Notes: a model not told the origin generated them from the sequence alone. A stretch of DNA of 64,000 bases from Herpetosiphonaceae bacterium (GCA_026003835.1 BPHZ01000002.1:124001-188000); one strand, 5' to 3'. Positions 45,858-54,505 are shown, counted from the stretch's first letter. Program-made: numbers and translations.

Positions 45858-48652
45858 TCGAACGAATCGATCGCTTCCACAGCGCCGGCCTCAACGCCCC
45901 CTCTGCGCGCCACTGGCAGGCGCACTCGTACCAGCGTACCGCACCCTGGAGCGCTCACAATCGTCAAGGTGCCGCCCAGCGCCTCGGCGCGCTCGCGCAT
46001 CGTGCTCCGTCCGAAGTGCTGGCCATCAACCGGCGCCGCAGGATCGAAGCCTCGCCCATCGTCCTCAACCTCCAGCAGCAACTCGCCGCCGTCACGGGAC
46101 AATGTGACGCGGACATGGTTGGCAGCGGCATGCTTGTAGATGTTATGGAGCGCCTCCTGGGTAATGCGATAGATCGCCTCCTCGATCGGCGCCGCAAGCC
46201 GAGCATACGCCAGCGCCTCATCGATCGTCAGACTGATCTCCTGTCCTGCGCGGTTGCGGAAGGCGGCGACATGCCGCTGGAGCGCGGCGACAAGCCCCTC
46301 TTCCTCAAGCGCTGCCGGGCGCAGCTCATAGATAAGCGAGCGCATCTCGCTGAGCGCGCCCTGGGCCTGCTCCTGGATTGTTGCCAGCGCGGCAATAACG
46401 CGTTCCTGCTGATCAGGTCGTGTCTCCAGGCGTATGCGCGCCGTCTGTGCCGTCAGGGAAATACTGAAGAGCGATTGGGTGACCGAATCGTGGAGCTCGC
46501 GTGCCAGCCGATTGCGCTCCTCAGCCAATACCAGCTTGCGACTGCGGTGATAGAGCTGAGCGTTGACGATAGCGGCAGCGATTTCCTCGGCGATCTCGCC
46601 GGCAATAGCAGCCTGATCGTGATGATAGACACCGGCGGCCTCGCTTCCGAGACAGAGGACTCCCACCATACGGCCGTGGAGGACCAGCGGGATGGCGATG
46701 AGCGAGCCCAAACCGCGGAGCAGCGGTTCGCTGGCAGCATCCTGCTGATCAAGACGCGCGACGATCACCGGCGCCGCCTCAACCAGCGCCCGGCGAATCG
46801 GCGACCAGGCCGGCAGCAGGGCCAGTGCGCGCTGTGCAAAATCCGAACCCCGCCCCGGTTGCCCGGCGATGGGCGGATGGGCCAGCAATGTTATTTGTTC
46901 ACCGCGGTCGTCGAGGAGCGCAAGGATAAGTCGATCGTGGGCCAGCAGTCGCTGGACAGCGGCTGAGAGGCCCGGCAGTGTTTGCCTCGGCTCCAGACTT
47001 GCGGCTGCGGCGCGGCCGACAGCACTGAGGGCGGCGATTCGATCGTTGAGGGCCTGGAGCTGCACCTGTTGCAGCCGCTCGCGCTCCAGCAGCCGCGCAT
47101 TCTTGATCGCCAGCGCCGCCTGGCTGGCAAAGATGGTCAGAATGGCTTCCTCCTCGGAGCTAAACTCACCCTCCTCTTCGTAGTACACCACAATGCCGCC
47201 GTAGATCTCGTTGCCGGCAATGATTGGCGCCGCGAGGAGCGAGCGCAGCCAGGTGCTGACCTCTCGAATATGGCGTAACGTCTCGGCATCATAGTAGCGC
47301 TCATCGAGGCGGGCGGCGATAGCTGGCGCATCGGGGAGCGGTACGACGCGCCGCTCCTTGACGGCGAGGCCGACGGCAGGCTGGCCGAGCGGTAGCTGCA
47401 CCGAGCGAACATAATCCTCCGGCAGGCCACAGGCCGCCTTCGCCCGCAGAAAGCCATCGTCGCCAAGCTCATAGATCGCGCAGTAGGTGGTTCCCATGAG
47501 CTTGCACGCCTGGCTGACGATCGCCTCCAGCACTGCTGTCAGATCAAGGGTCGAGGTCAGGACCATCAGCCCTTCGCGCAGCGCCTCGGCAACCTGACGG
47601 CGGCGGCGCTCTGCATCCAGCAGCCGCGCCCGTTCGAGTGCGAGCGCTGCCTGCGAGGCAAACGAGGCCGCCAGCGCGGCATCCTCGGCCTGGTAGCCCC
47701 CGCGCATATAGCGGTTCAAGGTCAGCATGCCGATGGTTCTGCCCTGGAACGTCAACGGGATGCCCATCCAGGAGCGTGTCTCGCTCGCCAGGAAGCGGTA
47801 CGGCGGTGTATTGCCGTGATGCTCATCGTCTAGAATCAAAGGACGTCCGCTCTGGATAACGGTGTTGTAGGGATGGTTCTCTTGATCGAGTGCGAAGCGC
47901 GTGCCGATGACGTTATCGGGCTCGGCGAAGCCGTGGGCGGCGATGATCTCGGTCATGTTGTCACGCAAGAGCTGGACCGTCGCGCTATCGTAGGGCACCA
48001 CTCTGCTGAGCTGCTCAAGAATGCGCTGCAGGACCTCGGCAAGCGAGAGCGAGGAGCCGACAACAGTTGCGACCTCCTGGAGCGTCTCAGCCTGACGCCG
48101 GCGCCGCTGCTCGGCCTCGAAGAGCTGGGCGTTAGCCAGCGCTACGCCGATGTGGTCGCCAATCGCTTCGAGCAGACGCAGATCGCGCTTGCTAGCGCGG
48201 ATGTGCTCGCCGCTCAACAGCACAAGCACGCCGATCACCTGCCGCATCGAGCGCAGGGGGACGCCGACATAGGAGCGCACCCCTAGCTCAATTGCTCGCG
48301 CGCTGAGTTCCTGAAAGTGTTCAGCATGTTCGGCGGCCAGCACCTGGCCGGTACGCGCCACCGTTCCTGTGAGGCTGCCCTCGACAGGGAGCGAGGACCG
48401 ATCAGCGATCAGCTCCCTGGTCATCCCGCGCTGCGCGATCAGTCGCAGTCGATCGCCCTCGATGGTGTAGATGCAGCCATATTCCATGCGCAGCAGCCCT
48501 CGCACTTCGTCGAGCGCTGCCTCCAGCATCTGTTGCACATCGAGCGACTGGCTGACGACGGCGGCAATGGTATTGAGCACCGCCAGTTCGCGCGTCCGTG
48601 CGGCAACCTGCTGCTCCAACGCCGCTGGCTGGTGCTGCTCTGGACTCTCCAT
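45854..48652 (-). CDS. Four-GAF NarL-type sensor histidine kinase
   Basis: A 932-residue soluble kinase. Four GAF domains run in tandem (about 20-170, 195-350, 360-520 and 540-690), each opening with a coiled-coil-like LAVLNTIAAVVSQSLDVQQML / LQEVATVVGSSLSLAEVLQRIL / LREGLMVLTSTLDLTAVLEAIV type helix. The kinase core is HisKA_3 (ARELHDSVTQSLFSISL, His near residue 720) plus HATPase (QEALHNIYKHA, DDGRGFDP). It should phosphorylate a LuxR/NarL-type regulator, none of which is nearby. GGGAGG precedes ATG 48652. Confidence 0.92.
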   Translation of the reverse strand: MESPEQHQPAALEQQVAARTRELAVLNTIAAVVSQSLDVQQMLEAALDEVRGLLRMEYGCIYTIEGDRLRLIAQRGMTRELIADRSSLPVEGSLTGTVARTGQVLAAEHAEHFQELSARAIELGVRSYVGVPLRSMRQVIGVLVLLSGEHIRASKRDLRLLEAIGDHIGVALANAQLFEAEQRRRRQAETLQEVATVVGSSLSLAEVLQRILEQLSRVVPYDSATVQLLRDNMTEIIAAHGFAEPDNVIGTRFALDQENHPYNTVIQSGRPLILDDEHHGNTPPYRFLASETRSWMGIPLTFQGRTIGMLTLNRYMRGGYQAEDAALAASFASQAALALERARLLDAERRRRQVAEALREGLMVLTSTLDLTAVLEAIVSQACKLMGTTYCAIYELGDDGFLRAKAACGLPEDYVRSVQLPLGQPAVGLAVKERRVVPLPDAPAIAARLDERYYDAETLRHIREVSTWLRSLLAAPIIAGNEIYGGIVVYYEEEGEFSSEEEAILTIFASQAALAIKNARLLERERLQQVQLQALNDRIAALSAVGRAAAASLEPRQTLPGLSAAVQRLLAHDRLILALLDDRGEQITLLAHPPIAGQPGRGSDFAQRALALLPAWSPIRRALVEAAPVIVARLDQQDAASEPLLRGLGSLIAIPLVLHGRMVGVLCLGSEAAGVYHHDQAAIAGEIAEEIAAAIVNAQLYHRSRKLVLAEERNRLARELHDSVTQSLFSISLTAQTARIRLETRPDQQERVIAALATIQEQAQGALSEMRSLIYELRPAALEEEGLVAALQRHVAAFRNRAGQEISLTIDEALAYARLAAPIEEAIYRITQEALHNIYKHAAANHVRVTLSRDGGELLLEVEDDGRGFDPAAPVDGQHFGRSTMRERAEALGGTLTIVSAPGCGTLVRVRLPVARRGGVEAGAVEAIDSFD

Positions 48653-48684
48653 GGTTATGCCTCCCAACGATCGAAGGACCACCT

Positions 48685-48693
48685 ATTCTACCA
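48685..48693 (-). promoter_or_regulatory. Extended -10 promoter for the four-GAF kinase
   Basis: Minus-strand TGGTAGAAT, 33 bases before ATG 48652. It is back-to-back with the promoter of the ParB-like gene. Confidence 0.4.
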
Positions 48694-48708
48694 CTTCCTG
48701 CCCTTGTA

Positions 48709-48717
48709 TGGTATACT
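48709..48717 (+). promoter_or_regulatory. Extended -10 promoter for the ParB-like gene
   Basis: Plus-strand TGGTATACT, about 58 bases before the ATG at 48775. The two divergent -10 elements are only 16 bases apart, so the promoters overlap and may compete. Confidence 0.5.
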
Positions 48718-48774
48718 CAACAGCCGAACAAAGTAGCTATTGGCTATGCGTTGCCTTCGTAGAAAGGAAGCTTC

Positions 48775-49818
48775 ATGCGGTTGCTCTACCTTGATCCACG
48801 TCAGATTGAGCCCGATCCGCAGGGTGTGCGACTCAATATGGGCGATATCGAGTCGCTTGCGGCGACGATTGCCGAGCAGGGGTTGCTGCAGCCTCTCGGC
48901 GTTATCGAGCGCAGTATCGGCCGCTACCAGGTGGTATTCGGCGGCCGGCGTCGTGAGGCTGCCCTGCGACTAGGATTGGAGCGCGTGCCCTGTCTCGTGC
49001 TCGAAGCCGACGATCTCGATCTACTGGTGCAGCAGGTGACGGAGAATGTAGCGCGGCTCGATCTCAACGATATGGAAAAGGCGCTGGCCTTTGCCCGGTT
49101 GCGTGAGCGTCTCTCTACAGCCGGGCAAAACGGTGACCTCGACGATGCGGTTGGCCGGCTGGTGGGGCTGGCGGGCCGGACAGTACGTCGCTACCTTGGT
49201 CTGCTCGATCTTCCCGAGGAGGTCCAGGCGATCATCAGGGAGGGGAGTCTGACAGTAACGCAGGCTCAGCATCTGCGACGTATTTCCGGCGCGCGTCGCC
49301 AGCTGGAGCTGGCACGCTACGCCGCCGACGAGGGTCTCTCCGCAGCCCAGGTAAGCGAGCTGGCCTCCTACCTTGCAGCCAACCCAACGCTCTCGGTCGA
49401 GTCGGCGCTTGACGCCCTCCAGAGCGGTCTTGAGCTACGCAGCGCCCCCGCAGTCGAGGCGCCGGTGATCTCCGCTGCATCGTTGCCAAAGGGCGCCGCG
49501 CTTGATCTCCCGGAGACCGAAGAGGATTTCTGGGAGGACGAGCAGGATGAAGAGGAGGGCGGCATTCTGACGGAGATTGAGGCTGAAGAGCAATCGCCGC
49601 GCAACAAGGCCCGTGTCTTCCGCATCCGCTCGCTCGACCAGATGGTTGACGAGAGCGATCGCCTGGCGCGCGCGCTGCATGAGGGCGATCTGGTCAAGTG
49701 GGTAGCGAAGGATGAGGGCGCGCCCTTCAAGCTGCGGCTGCTGCTCAAACAGCTTGAGACGCTGACACGGGCGCTGCGCCAGCTGATGAGCGAGCAGGGC
49801 TGGGATATCGGCGACTAG
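48775..49818 (+). CDS. ParB/Spo0J-family DNA-binding protein (orphan)
   Basis: A 347-residue ParB-like protein. The N-terminal nuclease/CTP-binding fold shows LDPRQIEPDPQGVR, IAEQGLLQPLGVIE, FGGRRREAALRLG (in place of GERRWRAA) and TENVARLDLNDMEKA. A helix-turn-helix domain follows (VGLAGRTVRRYLGLLDLPEEVQAIIREGSLTVTQAQHL). The acidic linker (about 235-275) and a C-terminal domain (DQMVDESDRLARALHEGD) are unusual. No parA is adjacent and I saw no parS palindrome, so it may be a gene regulator rather than a segregation factor. GAAAGGAAG precedes the ATG. Confidence 0.85.
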   Translation: MRLLYLDPRQIEPDPQGVRLNMGDIESLAATIAEQGLLQPLGVIERSIGRYQVVFGGRRREAALRLGLERVPCLVLEADDLDLLVQQVTENVARLDLNDMEKALAFARLRERLSTAGQNGDLDDAVGRLVGLAGRTVRRYLGLLDLPEEVQAIIREGSLTVTQAQHLRRISGARRQLELARYAADEGLSAAQVSELASYLAANPTLSVESALDALQSGLELRSAPAVEAPVISAASLPKGAALDLPETEEDFWEDEQDEEEGGILTEIEAEEQSPRNKARVFRIRSLDQMVDESDRLARALHEGDLVKWVAKDEGAPFKLRLLLKQLETLTRALRQLMSEQGWDIGD

Positions 49819-49849
49819 CAGCGCCGTTCTGACAGCGAGGACGTGGAAT

Positions 49850-49872
49850 GGGGCGGGTCTTAGGCCCGCCCC
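49850..49872. terminator. GC-rich hairpin terminator between the ParB-like gene and rho
   Basis: A perfect 8-bp stem GGGGCGGG/CCCGCCCC with a 7-base loop, placed between two convergent genes. GTTC and a few T follow, so it probably serves both directions. Confidence 0.65.
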
Positions 49873-49932
49873 GTTCAATTCAGTCCATCCATTCGCCGGG
49901 TAACCTCTGGGAAACGTTGCCGTCCTGTTCTG

Positions 49933-51207
49933 TTACAGGTTTTTGCTGAGAGTAGCCAGGAACTCCTCATTGTTGCGCGTTTTGGCCATGCGTGTCAACA
50001 CCAGCTCGGTGCCCTCGTTATCCCCTAGCATGCTGACCATACGCCGTAGAGTCCAGACCTGGCGGAGCATATCGGGTGGCAGCAGCAACTCTTCACGGCG
50101 GGTGCTCGAACGCTGGACGTCGATGGCTGGGAAGATGCGGCGCTCTGCCAGACGGCGGTCGAGGTGCAGCTCCATGTTGCCGGTGCCTTTGAACTCCTCA
50201 TAGATCACATCGTCCATACGGCTGCCGGTATCGACCAGACATGTGGCGATAATGGTCAGCGAGCCGCCGTTCTCGATATTACGGGCAGCGCCGAAGAAGC
50301 GCTTGGGCGGATAGAGCGCAACGGGATCGATACCGCCGGTGAGTGTACGGCCGCTGGGCGGCACATCGAGGTTGTAGGCGCGGGCCAGGCGCGTGATCGA
50401 GTCCAGCAGGATGACGACGTCGCTGGCCGCTCTCGACCAGGCGCTTGGCCCGCTCCAGCGTCATTTCGGCCACTTTTGTATGGTCTTCGACCGGCTCGTC
50501 GAAGGTTGAGGCGATCACCTCACCCTTCGACCGAGCGGCGCATGTCGGTCACCTCCTCCGGCCGCTCGCCGATCAGCAGCACCATCAGGTGGACGTCGGT
50601 GATGAGTTGGTGCTGACGCCGTTGGCGATCGATCTTGAGCAGCATCGTCTTCCCGGCCTTGGGCGGCGAGACGATCAGGCCGCGCTGGCCACGGCCGATC
50701 GGCGCGACCAGGTCGAGCATGCGCGTCGACAGGATGTGTGGCTCAGTCTCCAGGGTGATGCGAGCTCCATCGGGAAAGATTGGCGTCAGCTGGTCGAAGT
50801 TAGGCCGGCGCGCGGGCCGTCTCCGGGTCGAGCCCGTTGATCCGCTCGACGCGCAGCAGGCTGATAGTAGCTGCTCGCTCTCCTTCGGCGGCCGAACCTG
50901 GCCGGAGACACGAGTCGCCGGTGCGCAGCCCGAAGCGCCGGATCTGCGACTGCGACACATAGACATCGTCAGGGCCGGGCAGCATCCGCTCGCCGCGCAG
51001 GAAGCCGAAGCCATCGGAGACAATATCAAGAATACCTTCACCAAAGATATGACCTGCCTGCTCAGTTTGAGCCTGGAGGAGCTTAAAAATAAGATCTTGT
51101 TTCTTTAATCGACTATAGCCCGAAATATCGAGCTCTTTTGCCATCTCTTGAAGATCGGTGAGCGTTTTGTTTTCTAGCTCTGCAAGCGAGAGATTGATCG
51201 TTGTCAT
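49933..51207 (-). CDS. rho: Transcription termination factor Rho, frameshifted
   Basis: The hexameric RNA helicase ending transcription at Rho-dependent sites. Pieces in order: Rho_N ([38 protein letters not shown]), cold-shock RNA-binding part ([34 protein letters not shown]), Walker [54 protein letters not shown]-loop/R-loop [23 protein letters not shown] and [19 protein letters not shown]. These lie in different phases, so at least six single-base shifts between about 50420 and 50930 interrupt a gene of about 420 residues. AAGGAG precedes ATG 51207. A long leader is predicted. Confidence 0.88.
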
Positions 51208-51568
51208 GCTACTAGACTCCTTGAATACGCAACATACATACGCTGAGGCATTGGAGGGACCCATAGGAGACGCAGAGATAGAGCGCGCGCATCAAAACAC
51301 ATGCCACAGCAGGATAAAGCCGGCCACCCAGGGCGGCGTAGATTGCTCCAGCGGCAGTTGGTGTTCGACATCCACAATTTAGAACGGCTGATTTATGTAC
51401 TACACACTACAGTTCGCTACCCGACGCGCTGTCGGAACTGCGATGTTGAACCTCTATCGTTTATCGTGCTCGATGAACCTTCCCAGCGGAGTTAGCGAGG
51501 GGGGTCCGTTTCAGGGCGATGGCGCCGGATCTGAGAGGGTGCGGAGGCTGCCAAGCGCCTCACTCCAT

Positions 51569-51596
51569 AGTATATCACAAGTTGTCAAGCGTGCAA
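51569..51596 (-). promoter_or_regulatory. Promoter for rho
   Basis: Minus strand: TTGCAC (51596-51591), 16-base spacer and extended -10 TGATATACT (51577-51569). Transcription would start near 51562, giving rho a leader of about 355 bases that holds no open frame of note. Confidence 0.45.
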
Positions 51597-51648
51597 CATC
51601 CTCGCTATTGTCCTGGCATAGCAAGAGATGTACCTCTAGTTGAGCGAA

Positions 51649-51669
51649 GGGGCGGCAAGCTGTCGCCCC
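51649..51669. terminator. Hairpin between glpX and the rho promoter
   Basis: GGGGCG pairs with CGCCCC and is extended by two inner pairs, with a short loop. In the minus direction it lies after glpX and before the rho promoter, which is where a glpX terminator would be expected. The T-tract is poor. Confidence 0.4.
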
Positions 51670-51690
51670 CAACACCCCAAACACCGGGCT

Positions 51691-51792
51691 CTAGCTTGTG
51701 GTCGTCCACACCGGCATTAATGGGGTGGTCTGGAGGGGCAAAGCCCCTCCAACTCCCGCTTTCCTCATCACCTTTACGTGGTGGTCCACTAG
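51691..51792 (-). repeat. Dispersed intergenic repeat, copy C
   Basis: A 102-bp copy in inverted orientation relative to A and B and the most complete. Both ends carry CTAG next to a GTGGTC/GACCAC-type palindrome. Inside are GGTGATGAGGAAAG, GTTGGA, a perfect hairpin (GGAGGGGC, TTT, GCCCCTCC) and ACCACCCCA (minus-strand view). Its right-hand CTAG provides the stop codon of glpX at 51789-51791. Confidence 0.78.
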
Positions 51793-52775
51793 CGCTGAGT
51801 GAAGGGCAGACCCGAGATGCGCATCAACTTGTCCCAGCGGTGCCGAGACTCGATGTGGCGGACGGTGCCGGAGGCGGAGCGCATGACAATGGAGTATGTA
51901 ATGGCGCCCCAGCCATAGTAGCGCACACCACGTAAAAATTCGCCGTCAGTAATGCCGGTAGCTGCAAAGAAGACATTATCCCCCTTCACCAGATCCTCAG
52001 TCGTCAGCACGCGGCTGAGGTCCAGGCCGGCCTCAACGGCTTTTTGCCGCTCATCCTCGTTGCGCGGCCAGAGCCGGCACTGAATCTCGCCGCCGATACA
52101 CTTCATCGCGCAGGCCGTGATAACGGCTTCTGGGGCGCCCCCAATACCCATTAGGATGTCCACCGGAGCATTGTCAACGGCCGTCATAACCCCTGCCGCG
52201 ACATCGCCATGGAGGATAAATTTAATGCGGGCGCCCGCCTCGCGAATCTGGCGGACCAGATCGGTGTGGCGCGGGCGGTCGAGGACGACAACGGTGACAT
52301 CTTCGACATTCTTTTTCAGCGCCTGTGCAACATTGCGAATATTTTCGGCGACCGAAGCGGTAATGTCGATGGCGCCGCGTGCTGCCTCGCCCACAGCCAG
52401 TTTTTCCATATACACAATGCCGGGTGGGTAGGAGAGCGCTCCTCGCTCAGCAACGGCGACGACCGAGATCGCGCCGCCCATTCCCTGAGCCAGCAGTGTG
52501 GTCCCCTCAACAGGATCGACGGCGATATCCACCTCAGGCGGTTGGCCGTTGCCGATCCGCTCGCCGATGTAGAGCATTGGCGCCTCATCCTTCTCGCCCT
52601 CACCGATGACGACGACACCATCCATCGGCGCCGATTCAAGCGCAAAGCGCATCGCATCCACAGCAGCCTGGTCGGCCCCATTTTTATCGCCGCGACCCAT
52701 CCAGCGGCCTGCGCGTAACGCAGCGGCCTCCGTCGCCCGCTGTAGATCGAAGCCCAGGTTTCGTTCGAGCCTCAT
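51789..52775 (-). CDS. glpX: Class II fructose-1,6-bisphosphatase
   Basis: A 328-residue GlpX-type enzyme converting fructose 1,6-bisphosphate to fructose 6-phosphate in gluconeogenesis or the Calvin cycle. The Li-sensitive phosphatase motifs are present: DKNGADQAAVDAMR, VVVIGEGEKDEAPML, DIAVDPVEGTTLLAQG (metal-binding DPVEGT), and GIGGAPEAVITACAMKCIGGEIQCRL. Length matches the family. AAGGAGG precedes the ATG. It follows the membrane-tailed NTPase gene by 24 bases, so the two are cotranscribed. Its stop codon comes from repeat copy C. Confidence 0.95.
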   Translation of the reverse strand: MRLERNLGFDLQRATEAAALRAGRWMGRGDKNGADQAAVDAMRFALESAPMDGVVVIGEGEKDEAPMLYIGERIGNGQPPEVDIAVDPVEGTTLLAQGMGGAISVVAVAERGALSYPPGIVYMEKLAVGEAARGAIDITASVAENIRNVAQALKKNVEDVTVVVLDRPRHTDLVRQIREAGARIKFILHGDVAAGVMTAVDNAPVDILMGIGGAPEAVITACAMKCIGGEIQCRLWPRNEDERQKAVEAGLDLSRVLTTEDLVKGDNVFFAATGITDGEFLRGVRYYGWGAITYSIVMRSASGTVRHIESRHRWDKLMRISGLPFTQR

Positions 52776-52799
52776 TCTCCCAACCTCCTTGTTGGTTTG

Positions 52800-53915
52800 T
52801 TATGACTCTTGGTTTGAACCACCGCGATCGAACCGTTTGAGGAGCGAGCGCATGCCGGGGAGCATACGCAACCCCTCGAGATAGGTCTGAAAGCTTTCGC
52901 TGTTGCGCCAGCGGCTCTGCAGTCCGGCCCATGGCACGAGAACTGCAAGCACAAGAAAGGCTACGGCAAGCGCCAGCAGCCGCATCAGCCAGGTGGTTGG
53001 AATGCAGGCTGCCAGCAGTAGCGTCGCCACCACCACTATTGCAAGTAGGAACGCCGAGATGTCCTCACTCTCATACGTTCGCAGCTCTTTCTCATCAGAG
53101 CCCAGGCTCTTTTTTAGACGCCTGACCAGGCGTGACTCCGGGCTCGCTGCTTCTGTCTCAAGCTGCGGCGAGGATGGCGTTACTGTGTTCGCCAGCTGTG
53201 CCGGCTGCGGATACTCCTCGCGGAAGGTTCGCTGCCAGTCAAAGGAGGCTCCCCGCTCCGATCGCAACCACAGCTCCACTGCGCGCCGCAACCGTGCGGG
53301 ATGTCCCCCGGCAACTGCGACCAGCAGCCCGATCTCAGCAGCGCTGGCCTCCTCATCTGCTCGCGCCAGCATCTCCTCGGCGAGCGCGCGGGCCTCTCGC
53401 TCCGGCATAGGGCCGACGCGCACCTCGACGAGGTCGGCGCTGAGATCAGGAGCGGTATCGGCGAGCGGCACATCGCTGGCGATGATGATCTGGAGCTGCC
53501 CAGATTGAACATGGGCGCGTAGCGCACTGCGCACGACGCGGTTGAGGCCCGGCCCGGCCCGCTCAAGGTTGTCAAGCCCTACTAGCAAGTGGCGATCCTG
53601 GAGTCCCGTAGCTATGCTCAGCTCGTCGTCGCCCTCCAGTCCAAGCGCCTGGAGCATGGGTCTGTAGAGATCGGCGGGTGTTTTGACGGAGGCCAGATCG
53701 AGCAGCACGCTCTCTGAAGGCCGATTTAGGAGTACCGGCCCTACGTGAAGTAGATGGATCAGCAGCGAGCTTTTGCCGATGCCGCTGGGACCGACCAGGG
53801 CCAGCGAGCGATTGTCGTTGAGCATGGCGACCAGGTCCACAACCTCTCGCTCGCGGCCGATGAAGCCGGCTGGGTCAGTCATCGGGCCTTCTGGAAATGG
53901 GAGATAATAGCTCAT
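52800..53915 (-). CDS. AAA/NB-ARC-like NTPase with C-terminal membrane helices
   Basis: A 371-residue protein. It opens with a FIGREREVVDLVAML box typical of STAND/ORC-like ATPases, then Walker A VGPSGIGKSS (41-50), Walker B HLLVGLDNLE, a sensor-like IIIASDVPL and a winged-helix-like region (EIGLLVAVAGGHPARLRRAVELWL). A linker leads to two hydrophobic helices (about 293-340, FLLAIVVVATLLLAACI and LLALAVAFLVLAVLV), so it is tethered to the membrane by its tail. No effector domain is visible and the role is unknown. ATG 53915 fits the promoter; ATG 53882 with AAGG upstream is an alternative. glpX follows. Confidence 0.75.
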   Translation of the reverse strand: MSYYLPFPEGPMTDPAGFIGREREVVDLVAMLNDNRSLALVGPSGIGKSSLLIHLLHVGPVLLNRPSESVLLDLASVKTPADLYRPMLQALGLEGDDELSIATGLQDRHLLVGLDNLERAGPGLNRVVRSALRAHVQSGQLQIIIASDVPLADTAPDLSADLVEVRVGPMPEREARALAEEMLARADEEASAAEIGLLVAVAGGHPARLRRAVELWLRSERGASFDWQRTFREEYPQPAQLANTVTPSSPQLETEAASPESRLVRRLKKSLGSDEKELRTYESEDISAFLLAIVVVATLLLAACIPTTWLMRLLALAVAFLVLAVLVPWAGLQSRWRNSESFQTYLEGLRMLPGMRSLLKRFDRGGSNQES

Positions 53916-53954
53916 GGATATTTCTGGCAGGATTGCCGCGGAGTTCCTGTGGAG

Positions 53955-53983
53955 AGGATACCACCCTTGACGCAGCACGTCAA
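53955..53983 (-). promoter_or_regulatory. Promoter for the NTPase-glpX operon
   Basis: Minus strand: TTGACG (53983-53978), 17-base spacer and TATCCT with extended TGG (53963-53955). Start of transcription would be about 33 bases before ATG 53915. Confidence 0.5.
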
Positions 53984-53984
53984 G
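53966..53984. promoter_or_regulatory. Inverted repeat, possible operator between divergent promoters
   Basis: CTTGACG-CAGCA-CGTCAAG, a perfect 7-bp inverted repeat. One arm contains the -35 of the NTPase promoter, and the receiver-gene -10 lies 22 bases to the right. A dimeric regulator could bind here and affect both genes. Confidence 0.4.
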
Positions 53985-54002
53985 CGAGTCTGCTCCTAAT
54001 TC

Positions 54003-54011
54003 TGGTATAAT
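54003..54011 (+). promoter_or_regulatory. Extended -10 promoter for the receiver gene
   Basis: Plus-strand TGGTATAAT, 39 bases before ATG 54050; a textbook extended -10. Confidence 0.6.
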
Positions 54012-54049
54012 AGCCCGCGTCACCTCTCGAGCTACATAAGGGGATGAAT

Positions 54050-54415
54050 ATGCCGAAGACGGTTTTTGTCATTGATGATGATATGGGGCTTCAAATGGTC
54101 CTTGAGATCGCCTTGCGCGAAGCCGGTTACAACGTCGTGTTGGCGAATAACGGCCTTGAGGGCTTGAGTCGGCTTGAAAAGCAGAGGCCCGATATGGTCA
54201 TCTGCGACATTATGATGCCGCAGATGGACGGCGTAGAGGTTTTCGAGCAAGTGAAGGAGCGGCTGCAGGATGAAAATATCCCGATCATCATCGTGACAGC
54301 TCTCAACCGCAGGCCATGGTTCTCCCAGCTGGAGGATGAAGGCGCGGTGATTCTCCGCAAACCGTTTGAAGTGGATGAGCTGCTGGCGCTGGTTCGAACG
54401 ATGGTCGGCGACTAA
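54050..54415 (+). CDS. Single-domain response regulator (receiver only)
   Basis: A 121-residue CheY-like receiver. Acidic pocket D9-D10-D11, phospho-acceptor D53 (MVICDIMMPQMDG), T83 and K104 (LRKPFE) are all present. It has no output domain, so it works by protein contact or in a phosphorelay, perhaps with one of the orphan kinases in this window. ATG 54050 sits 6 bases after AAGGGG; ATG 54044 is closer to the site and less likely. Confidence 0.92.
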   Translation: MPKTVFVIDDDMGLQMVLEIALREAGYNVVLANNGLEGLSRLEKQRPDMVICDIMMPQMDGVEVFEQVKERLQDENIPIIIVTALNRRPWFSQLEDEGAVILRKPFEVDELLALVRTMVGD

Positions 54416-54505
54416 ACAGAGATCATATTCAGGCGCAGCAGCGAATGAGAGGTAGGCTTACGTGGGGATGCGCTCCGGTAGGAGCGGTCTGCAGGAGCGG
54501 CGCAC

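Noticed and set aside
48775-49818. A chromosome partition locus or origin around the ParB-like gene
   Set aside because: No parA, no parS-type TGTTNCACGTGAAACA palindrome, no dnaA and no DnaA boxes were seen nearby.
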